From Paenibacillus tritici (lineage in GTDB: Bacteria; Bacillota; Bacilli; Paenibacillales; Paenibacillaceae): a stretch of 64,000 bases of DNA. The notes under the pieces were generated by a model. The model had not been told where the DNA came from, ran no database searches, and worked only from the letters and a program-made list of their open reading frames with translations. The position numbers were made by a program, and so were the translations under genes. Within the stretch, counting starts at the first letter, position 1; every line of letters starts with the position of its first letter. The stretch is taken from NCBI RefSeq assembly GCF_013204885.1, contig NZ_JABMKX010000007.1, positions 124,001 through 188,000 on the forward strand, in the 5' to 3' direction. Shown piece after piece: positions 52,589 through 61,650 of the stretch.

Positions 52589-55500
52589 ATGTTCAAGACA
52601 AGAATGATGAAACGAAGCTTCGCCCTGTTTGCAGTTCTGCTATTGGTATTATCATCCCTTCAGCTCCAGCCTGCCTTAGCACAAGAGGACTCAGACAGCA
52701 AACAGCAAATGACCTACACGGGGGAGGGCTACGAGGCCATCTACACGGTTTCTTCCAAGTGGGAGGGGGCATTCAATGCTGAGGTGACCATCAGGAACAC
52801 GGGTGCCCAGGCCATGGAGAACTGGACCGCTAAGTTCACATCCCCTTATGAGATTACGAACATCTGGAACGGACGGGTACAATCCTACGAGAACGGGGTC
52901 TATGCCATCCAGAATGCCGGGAGTAATCAGGACATTCCGGCCGGCAGCAGTGTCAATTTCGGCTTCACTGCGAGCTATGAGGGAGAGCTGCTGCTGCCTG
53001 CGGCATTCGATATGCTTGGAACGGAACAGATTGTACCTGCCGGGCAATATGAAACCAGCTTCAAGGTGACCAGTGACTGGGGAAGCGCCTTCAACGGTGA
53101 GCTTGCCATTAAGAATGTGTCGCAGACGGCGATTGAAGACTGGAAGCTTAGTTTGGATTATGAGGGTAATCTGGAAAGCTTCTGGACGGCTGAAATTACC
53201 GGGCATACCGGCAATCATTACGTTATACATAATGCGGGCTACAACGCCAATATTCAACCGGGCGAGACACTGGTGCTCGGGTTCTCCGGGAGTCCGGGGA
53301 ACGTAGCCAATGAGCCTTCGGGCTATCAGCTTACGCAGATAGCTACGCGGCAGGAGACACCCGGTCCAGAACCGGCTGAAGTCACCGTACAGCTAGATAC
53401 CTACAGCTTACAGCTTCAGAACAGCCCGGATGGTGACTACTACTTCCTGACCTCGAAGATGGATAAGCTGTCGGGGACGCTGGGAGGGACATCACGCATT
53501 AAGGCCTTCACCTATCAGATTACCGACAAGAATAGAGTGGTCCTCCAGCAGGGAACGATCCCTGTAAGCGGGGCCTGGGCTGTGGAAGGCATTGGGTTCG
53601 GCGTTGGATATAATCTGCTGAAGCTGACTGCGCAATTGAACGATGATTCAGAGGTTGCCAAATCATATACCCTTGTAAATTTCGATGAGAAGAATCTGGA
53701 TAACTTAGGAGTTGACCGGGAGCTGGACAGTGACAATGACGGTATTAGTGATTACTATGAAGAACATTATGGTCTTTCCGTCACCAGTAAGGACAGCGAC
53801 GGCGATGGATTAAGTGACCGGGATGAGATTCTCGTAGTGAAACTGAATCCACTTGAACCGGACACGGATAAGAATGGAACTCCAGACGGGGAGGAAGATC
53901 ATGATCTAGATGGGTTAACCAACCTGGCTGAATTATCCGGCGGAACCAGCCTTATTCATTCTGATACAGACGGCGATGGCCTGACGGACGGGGAGGAGGT
54001 TCATACGCACAAGACCGATCCCCTGAAGAGTGACACGGATGACGATGGACTGTCAGACGCCTGGGAAGTGAAGATCGGAAGCAATCCGCTGGTGGGTGAG
54101 GCGAAGTTCTCCCGAACGGTGAAGGTAGAGGATGCCAGTGCCAAGGCTGTTCCAAGTGTGGCCGTTGAAGGGATCACAGCAGAGCAGGTAGATACCCTGT
54201 CTGTTCAGCCTGTGCAAGATGGCATTCTTAATGATACGACCATCCCCGGATATATTGATCAAGGGTATAACTTCTCCATCAACGGATCTTTTGAGAAGGC
54301 GACCCTATCCTTCGAACTGGATGCAAGCTTAATGAAGGCAGCGGACTTCGTTCCGAAGATTTACTATTATAACGAGGAATCTCAACTATTTGAAGAGCTG
54401 CCGGATCAGCAGACCCAAGGCAACGTGGTGTCAGCCGAGACGACCCATTTCTCGAAGTACATCTTGCTCAATAAAACGGAATACGATACTGTGTGGCTGT
54501 ATAAGTTCCTGTATGATGAAGGACAAGAGCATTATGCGGGAATGGATATCGCCTTCGTGATTGATTCATCGGGCAGTATGTCGAGCAATGACCAGAGCAA
54601 TGTGAGAATCAGCGTAACTAAGCAGTTCGTCAATCTGCTGACAGACAGTGACCGTGGCGCTATTGTTGATTTTGACGACTCCGCAGCGGTATTATCCAAT
54701 TTCACTTCTGACAAGACCGCTCTGAATCAAGCAGCAGGACGGATTGACAGTAACGGCGGGACCGTTCTGACCAGCGGGATTGCAAGTGCACTTAATCTGT
54801 TCACTGGCAGCGGCAGGGCGGATGTCCTGAAGTACATTATTATGCTTACGGATGGGGAAGGCTCTTACGATACATCGCTGACCAAGCGGGCTGCCGATCA
54901 GGGAATTGTTATTTATACAGTGGGGCTGGGCAGCAGTATTTCGACGAGTGTCCTGACGGGCATGGCCCAAGGCACCGGCGGCAGCTACTATCATGCAAGC
55001 AACGCCAATCAATTATACGGAATATTCGATAACATTGCGGAGACCTCGGACCTGTACAAGGATACGGACCAGGATGGCATCAGTGATTATCATGAGAAGG
55101 AGATGCAAGCAGGACGGCTGCGCGTGGGTACGGGCGGTGCGGCGGTCAGAGTGAACTACCTGGATGCGGACAGCGATGACGATGGCCTTAAGGACGGGGA
55201 AGAGATCCGTATTGCCAAAACCGGAGACAAGGTCTACGCCTATCTATACTCGAATCCCAACCTGGCAGATACGGACGGGGATGGTCTGCATGACGCGGTG
55301 GACAGCAGAAGGCTGACGCCGGATGTTAGTCAGGCATTAATTCTTCAATCGGATCACCGGGAGGGAATTCTCAAAACAGCTTCACCAGGAATGACTCCCG
55401 TGGCGGATGACCTGACGTTCAATGACTACACCTATAGCGAGCTATTCAAGTTGGGCCCGGTGTTCTCTGTAGCCAAAATTACGCCGGAATCCATGATCTG

Positions 55501-56140
55501 GGGCGAAATGGCTGTCCTGTTCTCGGTGGGTGCCACAGGTGCAACGGACGATATGAGCTCTGTTCTGGGCGATCTGCTCTCTACGTTCAAGTATGGCAAC
55601 CGCAGTAATGAAGGGACCTCAGTCTCCATGGGCAACACCTTCGATACCGGTAAATATATTAAGTATCACAACAGCAAGCTGGATAATGCCGTCATAAGTG
55701 ACTCCAGCACCCAGAGTTATGTGCAAATTATCCGTAATTTCGTTGTCCATGAGCTGCGCAGTAATAATGGTGACCTGTCCAGGCTGACATTCGTGCCGAG
55801 TTCGAACAAGAATGTGGTGAATAATTACGTCAATCAATTCTCGACCAGCCCGTATCCGGTATTTACCGAGAAGAGCAATCTGGCGTTATCCCTGGCCATT
55901 CACGCCTTCCATGGTCACAATATTACGATTAAGGACTTCAAGAACAACGGGGACCAATTCAGCGGTAAGCTTGTATTCCATTTCTATGATCATTTCGGCC
56001 TGGACGCAGATGATGAGATCAACTGGCCGGGATTTGTGGATTGGTTCACACTGCAGCACTATGACCGTTTCAATGGAAAATATGTACCGTTCATTACAAC
56101 CATTGACTACGAAATGTATTTCAGCGGTTCTGTTAACTAA
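52589..56140 (+). CDS. 1,183-residue surface protein: CBM2-like pair, Ca-binding repeats, vWFA, DUF3289-like C-terminus
   Basis: Signal peptide about 1-31. Two CBM2-like beta domains (about 38-140 and 150-245; paired WEGAFNAEVTIRN and WGSAFNGELAIKN). A beta domain (about 265-365). Calcium repeats of type DxDxDGLxD (about 378-505). A vWFA domain with MIDAS motif DSSGSMSS (about 655-665) and TDGEGS. More Ca repeats (about 825-905). The C-terminal 240 residues end in FHGHNITIKDF, FYDHFGLD and LQHYDRFNGKYVPFIT, matching DUF3289 as I recall it from enterobacterial proteins. It is probably exported and possibly a carrier of a C-terminal effector. RBS GAGGAGG is 10 bases upstream. A membrane-anchored protein gene follows 40 bp later. 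Confidence 0.85.
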   Translation: MFKTRMMKRSFALFAVLLLVLSSLQLQPALAQEDSDSKQQMTYTGEGYEAIYTVSSKWEGAFNAEVTIRNTGAQAMENWTAKFTSPYEITNIWNGRVQSYENGVYAIQNAGSNQDIPAGSSVNFGFTASYEGELLLPAAFDMLGTEQIVPAGQYETSFKVTSDWGSAFNGELAIKNVSQTAIEDWKLSLDYEGNLESFWTAEITGHTGNHYVIHNAGYNANIQPGETLVLGFSGSPGNVANEPSGYQLTQIATRQETPGPEPAEVTVQLDTYSLQLQNSPDGDYYFLTSKMDKLSGTLGGTSRIKAFTYQITDKNRVVLQQGTIPVSGAWAVEGIGFGVGYNLLKLTAQLNDDSEVAKSYTLVNFDEKNLDNLGVDRELDSDNDGISDYYEEHYGLSVTSKDSDGDGLSDRDEILVVKLNPLEPDTDKNGTPDGEEDHDLDGLTNLAELSGGTSLIHSDTDGDGLTDGEEVHTHKTDPLKSDTDDDGLSDAWEVKIGSNPLVGEAKFSRTVKVEDASAKAVPSVAVEGITAEQVDTLSVQPVQDGILNDTTIPGYIDQGYNFSINGSFEKATLSFELDASLMKAADFVPKIYYYNEESQLFEELPDQQTQGNVVSAETTHFSKYILLNKTEYDTVWLYKFLYDEGQEHYAGMDIAFVIDSSGSMSSNDQSNVRISVTKQFVNLLTDSDRGAIVDFDDSAAVLSNFTSDKTALNQAAGRIDSNGGTVLTSGIASALNLFTGSGRADVLKYIIMLTDGEGSYDTSLTKRAADQGIVIYTVGLGSSISTSVLTGMAQGTGGSYYHASNANQLYGIFDNIAETSDLYKDTDQDGISDYHEKEMQAGRLRVGTGGAAVRVNYLDADSDDDGLKDGEEIRIAKTGDKVYAYLYSNPNLADTDGDGLHDAVDSRRLTPDVSQALILQSDHREGILKTASPGMTPVADDLTFNDYTYSELFKLGPVFSVAKITPESMIWGEMAVLFSVGATGATDDMSSVLGDLLSTFKYGNRSNEGTSVSMGNTFDTGKYIKYHNSKLDNAVISDSSTQSYVQIIRNFVVHELRSNNGDLSRLTFVPSSNKNVVNNYVNQFSTSPYPVFTEKSNLALSLAIHAFHGHNITIKDFKNNGDQFSGKLVFHFYDHFGLDADDEINWPGFVDWFTLQHYDRFNGKYVPFITTIDYEMYFSGSVN

Positions 56141-56180
56141 TTTCAGGGTCGCATTCTGAATGGATCAGGCAGGTGAAGCT

Positions 56181-56687
56181 ATGGGTCGCGGTATAAAAGT
56201 CTGGATTGGCCTTGCGGCTACACTATTGCTGGTGGCGGCAGGAATCATCATCGGCAACAATAACTCCAAGGCGAAATATGATATTTTCCAGGAGCAACGC
56301 GGGCTGTTTGAAGCTGTGAAGGAGGAGACCGGGCTTCTGATGAAGAGCATAGATGACCGGAGCAATGTCAGGAATACCTTCATCTACTCCAGTAACGGCA
56401 ATACGGCTGCCCATCAGTTCCACGAGGGTGCGAACGCAGACCTGCAAGACAAGGTACGGCAGATAGCTGCGGTGTCCGGGGACGAGCTGAACTTCGTGAG
56501 ATACAGCAGGCAGGACGGGGAGGACCTCTTAAGGTTCGTCTTCAACTGGGAAAGGGAGCGTGGCAACACCTATCATATTGTGTATTGCGAGAGTCAGAGT
56601 ATGGTCGAGCGGGCATATGAAGAGGAGCCTGTTCAATACAAGCTGGCTAAGCTGGCAGATGGCTGGTATGGGATTGAGATACAGTAG
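56181..56687 (+). CDS. membrane-anchored protein, possible partner of the DUF3289-like protein
   Basis: About 168 residues with one N-terminal membrane helix (VWIGLAATLLLVAAGIIIG) and an extracytoplasmic domain of about 145 residues, no family recognised. It is the next gene after the 1,183-residue surface protein and has no promoter gap, so both should be co-transcribed. Membrane-anchored small proteins downstream of polymorphic toxins are often immunity proteins; here that is inference only. The start at 56181 (AGGTGA upstream) is preferred over ATG 56160. Confidence 0.72.
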   Translation: MGRGIKVWIGLAATLLLVAAGIIIGNNNSKAKYDIFQEQRGLFEAVKEETGLLMKSIDDRSNVRNTFIYSSNGNTAAHQFHEGANADLQDKVRQIAAVSGDELNFVRYSRQDGEDLLRFVFNWERERGNTYHIVYCESQSMVERAYEEEPVQYKLAKLADGWYGIEIQ

Positions 56688-56796
56688 TGGTGGCAGCTCA
56701 TCCCGCTTGAACCCACTCTCTATATTTTCATTTTGCCTGAGCATATGTTATCCTTTAACGGTAAGTTTAAATTTTAAATGATTAGGAGGGATACCT

Positions 56797-56862
56797 GTGA
56801 AAAAGAGGTCTATTCAGTACTTATCTTGTGGGATCGGGTATTCCACGGCTGTTTTTTTCTAG
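56797..56862 (+). CDS. possible small ORF upstream of the Rid gene (21 codons)
   Basis: GTG start with TAGGAGGG, an excellent RBS, 6-7 bases upstream; product begins MKKRSIQYLSCGIGYSTAV and ends shortly after. The reading frame ends after a run of seven T (56852-56858). Loss of one T would fuse it into the frame that leads through the Rid gene start; gain of one T would extend it to a TAG about 30 bases on. It could be a leader peptide, a decayed N-terminus or a slip-prone extension. Evidence for translation is only the RBS. Confidence 0.35.
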   Translation: MKKRSIQYLSCGIGYSTAVFF

Positions 56863-56935
56863 AATTCATTCGGACGGGATAGGTCTGTCCAGAATATTCA
56901 AAAAAATAGCGAATTTAAAAGGAGACTTACAAACG

Positions 56936-57349
56936 ATGAGCTTAAATAACCATTTAAATAACAATGTCGTTCAAAGATATAATCCGGAGAATATAGCGAA
57001 GCCTGTTGGAGGCTACAGTCATGTAACCAAAATAAGCAGAGACGCTGAGATGTATGTGTTCTCCGGTCAAATCGGGATCGATCACAACAATAACATCCCC
57101 GCAGACTTCAACCAGCAAGTGACCCATACCATGAGTAATATTGTTGACATCCTTGCTTCTCAAGAGCTAACGCCTGATCATGTCATCAAGATCAACATTT
57201 GGGCCACTGAAGAAATAGACTGGGATCATTTCTATGCCATCTGGAATAAAGTATTCGGCCTTACGCCTCCTTCCATGACGGTTGCCTATATCCAAGGATT
57301 AGGGCTGCCTGAGTTAAAAATCGAATTGGATGTTTGGGCCGCCGGTTAA
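56936..57349 (+). CDS. RidA/YjgF-family protein lacking the catalytic arginine
   Basis: About 137 residues of the Rid (YjgF/YER057c/UK114) fold: YSHVTKISRDAEMYVFSGQI, HTMSNIVDILASQELTPDHV, IKINIWATEEIDWDHFYAIW, and IELDVWAAG at the end. True RidA needs an Arg in the PARTxV segment near residue 105; here the corresponding PPSMTVAYIQG has Met, so enamine/imine deaminase activity is doubtful and it belongs to a Rid2-like subgroup. The ATG at 56936 has AAGGAGA 10 bases upstream. Monocistronic apart from the small ORF, with a strong terminator. Confidence 0.87.
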   Translation: MSLNNHLNNNVVQRYNPENIAKPVGGYSHVTKISRDAEMYVFSGQIGIDHNNNIPADFNQQVTHTMSNIVDILASQELTPDHVIKINIWATEEIDWDHFYAIWNKVFGLTPPSMTVAYIQGLGLPELKIELDVWAAG

Positions 57350-57370
57350 CACTTAAATATCATTCACCTC

Positions 57371-57420
57371 ACCCAAAACGTACTTTAGAAGACATTCTAA
57401 AGATTCGTTTTGGGTGTTTT
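57371..57420 (+). terminator. intrinsic terminator of the Rid gene
   Basis: ACCCAAAACG-TA-CTTTAGAA pairs with TTCTAAAG-ATT-CGTTTTGGGT, followed by GTTTTATT. The rest of the 327-bp gap to the next start (57421-57676) is AT-rich and holds nothing else assignable apart from a probable promoter region near 57590-57620. Confidence 0.9.
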
Positions 57421-57676
57421 ATTGTTTGCCTGCGCTGTTGGCTGGCTTCCCTCTCCATGGTCATACTAATCGAATCTTTTTCATGCCCAAAATTATATTT
57501 TTTCCCAAAGAGTGTAACTTTGCCCTTATTCTCTACGTCTTTGATATTGTATTGCATTCTTTATTATTTAGATTTCTCAGAAACTATTTCTTTTTAAATT
57601 TACATATTAGTAATAATGTGGTACTTTTATGGAAGTAAGTGGAGTATATACCCATCAAAAGGAGATGATGTATACC

Positions 57677-58252
57677 ATGAAATTATCTTTAAAAAAGCGT
57701 TGGGCACTAATCGCTACATTTGTTTCTGTTTTTTTATTGTCTTTTGTTTCCCAGGCGTATGCTACCAATTTAACTGGGTATCCAGCAGCGTCCCAAGCTA
57801 AAAGTAATTGGTGCTGGGCAGCTACAAGCGTTACCATTCTTCAATATTACGGAATCTCTGTAAGCCAATGCTCTTTTTATGATCATGTGAAGGGAACCAC
57901 AGGATGTACAACCAACGAGAGTGAATCATATGGAACTGTTCAAGAAGGCCTACATGATTATGGGGTATCCAGTTGGAATCATACAGGGTCCTTATCCTAT
58001 AACGAGGTGAAAACTCAGATTGATAGCGTTGGCAGTCCTGTCTACGTAAGCTGGAAATGGAATACTGCTACCGGTGGCGGGCACGCAATAGTTATTTATG
58101 GGTACGACACATTTGGCGGAAATGACTGGATTCAACATATGAACCCGAGCGGAGGTACAAAAACCTCCATGCTATACACCAACGTTAAAGGTGGCTCCAG
58201 CTACGATAGAACTTGGAGATGGGGACTTCATGGCTTCAACAAATATATTTAA
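57677..58252 (+). CDS. secreted papain-like (C39-type) cysteine protease
   Basis: About 191 residues. Signal peptide (LKKRWALIATFVSVFLLSFVSQAYA). Catalytic Cys in SQAKSNWCWAATSV (about 46) with the oxyanion Gln at Q of SQAKSN; His in GGGHAIVIYGYD (about 135); Asn/Asp in HMNPSGG. This motif order matches the bacterial papain-like families C39_2 and AvrRpt2-like. Exported small proteases of this kind cut leader peptides or act on competitors or hosts; target unknown. The ATG at 57677 is chosen since AAAGGAGATGAT, a near-perfect anti-SD match, lies 7 bases upstream. Base composition is AT-rich compared with neighbours, suggesting transfer. The next gene starts 12 bp later. Confidence 0.85.
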   Translation: MKLSLKKRWALIATFVSVFLLSFVSQAYATNLTGYPAASQAKSNWCWAATSVTILQYYGISVSQCSFYDHVKGTTGCTTNESESYGTVQEGLHDYGVSSWNHTGSLSYNEVKTQIDSVGSPVYVSWKWNTATGGGHAIVIYGYDTFGGNDWIQHMNPSGGTKTSMLYTNVKGGSSYDRTWRWGLHGFNKYI

Positions 58253-58264
58253 GGAGGAATTTCC

Positions 58265-59056
58265 ATGAGGAAGAAAACGCTACTGGCAAGTATTGCCTCA
58301 TTTTTGTTGCTTCTACACTTACTCTCCCCTATACAGGCTCAGGACATTGCAGAAGATGTGGTTTCTTTTGCCAACACCCAGGGGTTGAGCTTAATTAAAG
58401 AAGGGCTGTCTAAAGACCCCGGAGGATACGGTTACGCTAATGAAGCAGAGATTAGTGAAGTTACCGTAGGTGAAGGAATGCAGATTCATTTTATTGATGG
58501 GGCAAAGCTGAGGACAGCTTCTGATAGTTTACTTGAAACAGTCACCCCTCAGGAGAGCTGGGAATTTCTTATTCTGTCAAGTGGGGTACCCAGATCCAAG
58601 ATGGTCATTCAAAAAGATTCAAACGGTTCGTATCAGGTTACCGAATTCGGGGGAAACCCTGGAACATTAGCTTATGCCATCCAATCTCTGCAGGCTGAAG
58701 GGAGTGTGAGTGAGCCTACTCTTATCCGTGAGCGGGACGAATATATAGCTGCCTTCAAAAAAGATAATCAGGAGCTCATTATTGCCCCACAGCAGGCCTC
58801 ATCAGCAGAGTCAAAAGGATTAAGCAGCAATTCAGAACCTCAACCACCGGAAAATTTAATTGATGTACTACAGTCCCTACAAAACGATTCATCCGATAAC
58901 GGGAAGGATGGTTCGGGAACCGTTGCTTCTGCATCCAATGCAGATAATAATACTCCCTTAATAAGACCTATTATGATAAGCATTCTTATTGCTCTAGCAG
59001 CGGTGTTCGTATTCTGGGTCTATTTCAGAAGACGGAAGCCCTCTAGTCCAATGTAA
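58265..59056 (+). CDS. secreted, C-terminally membrane-anchored partner of the cysteine protease (unknown function)
   Basis: 263 residues: signal peptide (SIASFLLLLHLLSPIQAQ), extracellular domain about 27-170 (no family recognised), low-complexity Ser/Asn/Gly-rich linker, and a C-terminal membrane helix (PIMISILIALAAVFVFWVYF) with a RRRK stop-transfer. The RBS AAGGAGG is 6 bases before the ATG and the gene follows the protease by 12 bp, ending at a strong terminator, so the two form one operon. The arrangement suggests an inhibitor, propeptide-like chaperone or substrate on the producing cell's membrane; inference only. Confidence 0.78.
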   Translation: MRKKTLLASIASFLLLLHLLSPIQAQDIAEDVVSFANTQGLSLIKEGLSKDPGGYGYANEAEISEVTVGEGMQIHFIDGAKLRTASDSLLETVTPQESWEFLILSSGVPRSKMVIQKDSNGSYQVTEFGGNPGTLAYAIQSLQAEGSVSEPTLIRERDEYIAAFKKDNQELIIAPQQASSAESKGLSSNSEPQPPENLIDVLQSLQNDSSDNGKDGSGTVASASNADNNTPLIRPIMISILIALAAVFVFWVYFRRRKPSSPM

Positions 59057-59060
59057 AAAG

Positions 59061-59098
59061 AAACAGGCCGCCTTCCAGCATTGGAAAGCGGCCTGTTT
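59061..59098. terminator. bidirectional intrinsic terminator
   Basis: AAACAGGCCGC-TTCCA pairs with TGGAA-GCGGCCTGTTT around GCAT (one mismatch). T runs lie outside on both strands, so it ends the protease operon (+) and the 836-residue protein operon (-). Confidence 0.92.
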
Positions 59099-59115
59099 AT
59101 CAACTATCTACAATA

Positions 59116-61626
59116 TCACTCCGCCTCCGTCTTCTTCGCACTTCGCTCATAAGCCACAGGGTAACTCTGGCTTCCCAGCAGAATCCGTTTCCCCTGGAAC
59201 TCATCATAGATATTCACCCGCACCGTTCCGCCGGGAAGGGCCTTATACGCTTTGTGGTTCAGCGAGAAGGACAAGCTGCTTACGGCTCCGGCACCTGCAG
59301 GTTCCTCTCCTAGTGATAGATGCTTCTCCGAAGGCTGACCGAACGGGTCGACCAATTCCACCACAAGCTTATGCTCATTGTCTCCAGTTACGTACGATTC
59401 GCTGCGGGTTAACCGGTAGTTGATCTGCGTCTCGATGGACTCCCGTCCTTCTGTCATCGTTGCTGTCACCTGGTTCACCGACAGGGAGTACGGGAACAGC
59501 TCCAGCTTCTGAAGGGACGGCTGCGGAGCGGGATTGGCCGGGTTCAGCGCCAGACCCACGGTCTCGATATAGGCGGTCGGCACTGCGCCGGGTGCGGTCA
59601 ATTTGCCTTCAGCGATGCCTTCCCCGAGATAGAGGGTTAACTCTGAAGCGTTGATCTCCGGCGGAAGCTTGCTCCAGACGGTGACCAGACTCTTCTCTTT
59701 GGCATTCAGGGCCGCAGCGGACTGCGTAATTACCGCTTCGAAATACTGATGGTCCGGGGTCCGGTAATACCCCACCAGCTGCGCCGGCTGGCTCCTCCGT
59801 AATTCCTCGTTCGTCATCACCAGCTCCGTGTACACAAGCTTGGAGTCTATGCCGGGATAGATCCGGGTCTGTCTCTCCAGAACCTCCGCCTTCTTGCCGG
59901 TCAGCTCCAGGTGGAACGGTTCTCCGGCGTCTACAGTTCTTAGGGTATTATCAAGCTGGCTGGTGAACAGCGTAAGGAAATTCAACTTGGCCTCTCCCGA
60001 AGCATACTGGAGGATCATCTTCAGCTTCGTGAGGTCATAGGAATAGGGAAGCTTCCCTGCGATATACAGCACCGCTGTCTCCCGCGGAGCCAATTGGCTC
60101 TTGGAACCGTCAATGATGATCTGCGAAGTGCCGCTGATATCCATATCCCCCGCTTTCAGAAGAGCTGTAAGCGCCGGGAGCTGCACATTCGCCGCACCTG
60201 TGTTGCGGAGGGTGACCTTGGCCACAATCTGATCCTGGTCCGACCACGGCAGGCGTTCTACCGATTCAAGCTTCACTACGAAGCTGCCCAGACTGTTCTT
60301 CACAGGGTATTCTGTTGCCCGCAGGTGATCCGGCTGCAAGGAATACGGAATCTGGAAATAGGCCGCCGGAAAGGCCATCCGGTTCTCTTCGGCAGGCTCA
60401 TTCATCTGAAGCTGGAGCACGCCCTGATTCAGCTTCTGCGGCAGCTCTGCGCTGAGTTCAACCGTCCGCTCTTCCAGCGGCTTCAGCGTCAGACCGGCAA
60501 GCGCTTTATTGCTGACCGGGTAGTTATACCCCTCGGCCGTGGTTAGGCTGAACGGGTAATCCGGAACGGTCACGGCCTGGTTGCCTGTGTTCCGCACACG
60601 GAACTGCAGACTCCATTTGGCCAAGTTGTCCTCTGCATACACCGCTGCGCTTGCCAACTGGGTCTCAATGGTATGGTTAGCGACTTTAAGCTTGGCCACG
60701 GCGTTAACGGGTACGGTGAAGTTAGGCATTTCCGCTGCAGGCAGCTTATACTCAGCAACCGGGAGTTTCAATTGCAGCGTGCTGTCTTCCCGGACAAATT
60801 GCAGGGACATATGATCCAGCTTCGTATAGGCAGGGATGTCTGCCAGATAGTACAGGGTTCTTTTCTCCTTGGGCTGAATCTGGTAATCTGCCTTGTCGGC
60901 GTTCAGCTCAAACCTGGAGCCTCCTGCGGATACCAGATACCCCTTCAGGCCTGTATCCTTAAGCACCTTGGTGCCCGAATTGGACAAGCTGACTCCAACC
61001 CTGGCGTACACCTTCCCGTTAGTTTTAACAATCTGCAGGCTCTCCGCCTTGCTGATGACCGGCATCTCTCCCAGGACCAGCTTCTTGCTCTGGCCTCTGG
61101 CAATCACCGTGGAGTAGGAGCCCGGAATCGTGAACATCCCCAGCTTCTTCTGGTAATTCGCCTGACTGAAGTCCCAGCCGAATAAGGAGATGCGGACGCC
61201 GTTTAACTTAGCCGCCTGACCCGCATTGACGTAATACGTCACCGGCTGGCTGCTATTCGCCGGAATGGACTTGATTGCAGCACTGCTTGTCACCGGTTTG
61301 CCTTGAATCACAGCGCCGCTTGAAGTGGTGACCCTGGAGAAATAATCAATCAGGCTTACGCTGCTCTTGCTCTGGTTGTAGTAATTCAAGGTGTAGGTAA
61401 GAATATTCCCGCCCTCCTGGGGCTGAAGGGCTGCATCCAGCAGCCTCACACTCACCCCGTTCTTCAATGAGACCGCCCCTATTCCCTCCAGCGTGGGTAC
61501 GGCGGCTGAAGCCGCAGTTCCCGCTGAAGGCCCGGCCGCTGCCGTATAGGCTCCGAAGGCCATGGACTGGCTGAGAACCGCCAGGCTTAGCATGGCGACA
61601 GCAAATTTTCTCGTGGAATGATACAT
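59116..61626 (-). CDS. 836-residue secreted beta-repeat protein of unknown function
   Basis: Signal peptide about 1-31 (FAVAMLSLAVLSQSMAFGAYTAAA). The rest is beta-rich with five or more homologous Ig-like/DUF4352-type units of 120-150 residues; each has the pattern LxNxG (YYNQSK, LSNSGTK, VRNTGNQ, LRNTGAAN) followed by an aromatic strand and a basic-P turn. No wall-anchor motif, SLH or catalytic domain is seen. It ends an operon that begins with a solute-binding protein and an OmpR/HK pair, so it may be a sensed or regulated surface component. RBS GGGAGGAG lies upstream of the ATG. Confidence 0.75.
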   Translation of the reverse strand: MYHSTRKFAVAMLSLAVLSQSMAFGAYTAAAGPSAGTAASAAVPTLEGIGAVSLKNGVSVRLLDAALQPQEGGNILTYTLNYYNQSKSSVSLIDYFSRVTTSSGAVIQGKPVTSSAAIKSIPANSSQPVTYYVNAGQAAKLNGVRISLFGWDFSQANYQKKLGMFTIPGSYSTVIARGQSKKLVLGEMPVISKAESLQIVKTNGKVYARVGVSLSNSGTKVLKDTGLKGYLVSAGGSRFELNADKADYQIQPKEKRTLYYLADIPAYTKLDHMSLQFVREDSTLQLKLPVAEYKLPAAEMPNFTVPVNAVAKLKVANHTIETQLASAAVYAEDNLAKWSLQFRVRNTGNQAVTVPDYPFSLTTAEGYNYPVSNKALAGLTLKPLEERTVELSAELPQKLNQGVLQLQMNEPAEENRMAFPAAYFQIPYSLQPDHLRATEYPVKNSLGSFVVKLESVERLPWSDQDQIVAKVTLRNTGAANVQLPALTALLKAGDMDISGTSQIIIDGSKSQLAPRETAVLYIAGKLPYSYDLTKLKMILQYASGEAKLNFLTLFTSQLDNTLRTVDAGEPFHLELTGKKAEVLERQTRIYPGIDSKLVYTELVMTNEELRRSQPAQLVGYYRTPDHQYFEAVITQSAAALNAKEKSLVTVWSKLPPEINASELTLYLGEGIAEGKLTAPGAVPTAYIETVGLALNPANPAPQPSLQKLELFPYSLSVNQVTATMTEGRESIETQINYRLTRSESYVTGDNEHKLVVELVDPFGQPSEKHLSLGEEPAGAGAVSSLSFSLNHKAYKALPGGTVRVNIYDEFQGKRILLGSQSYPVAYERSAKKTEAE

Positions 61627-61650
61627 GATGCTCTCCTCCCTTAACTCCGC

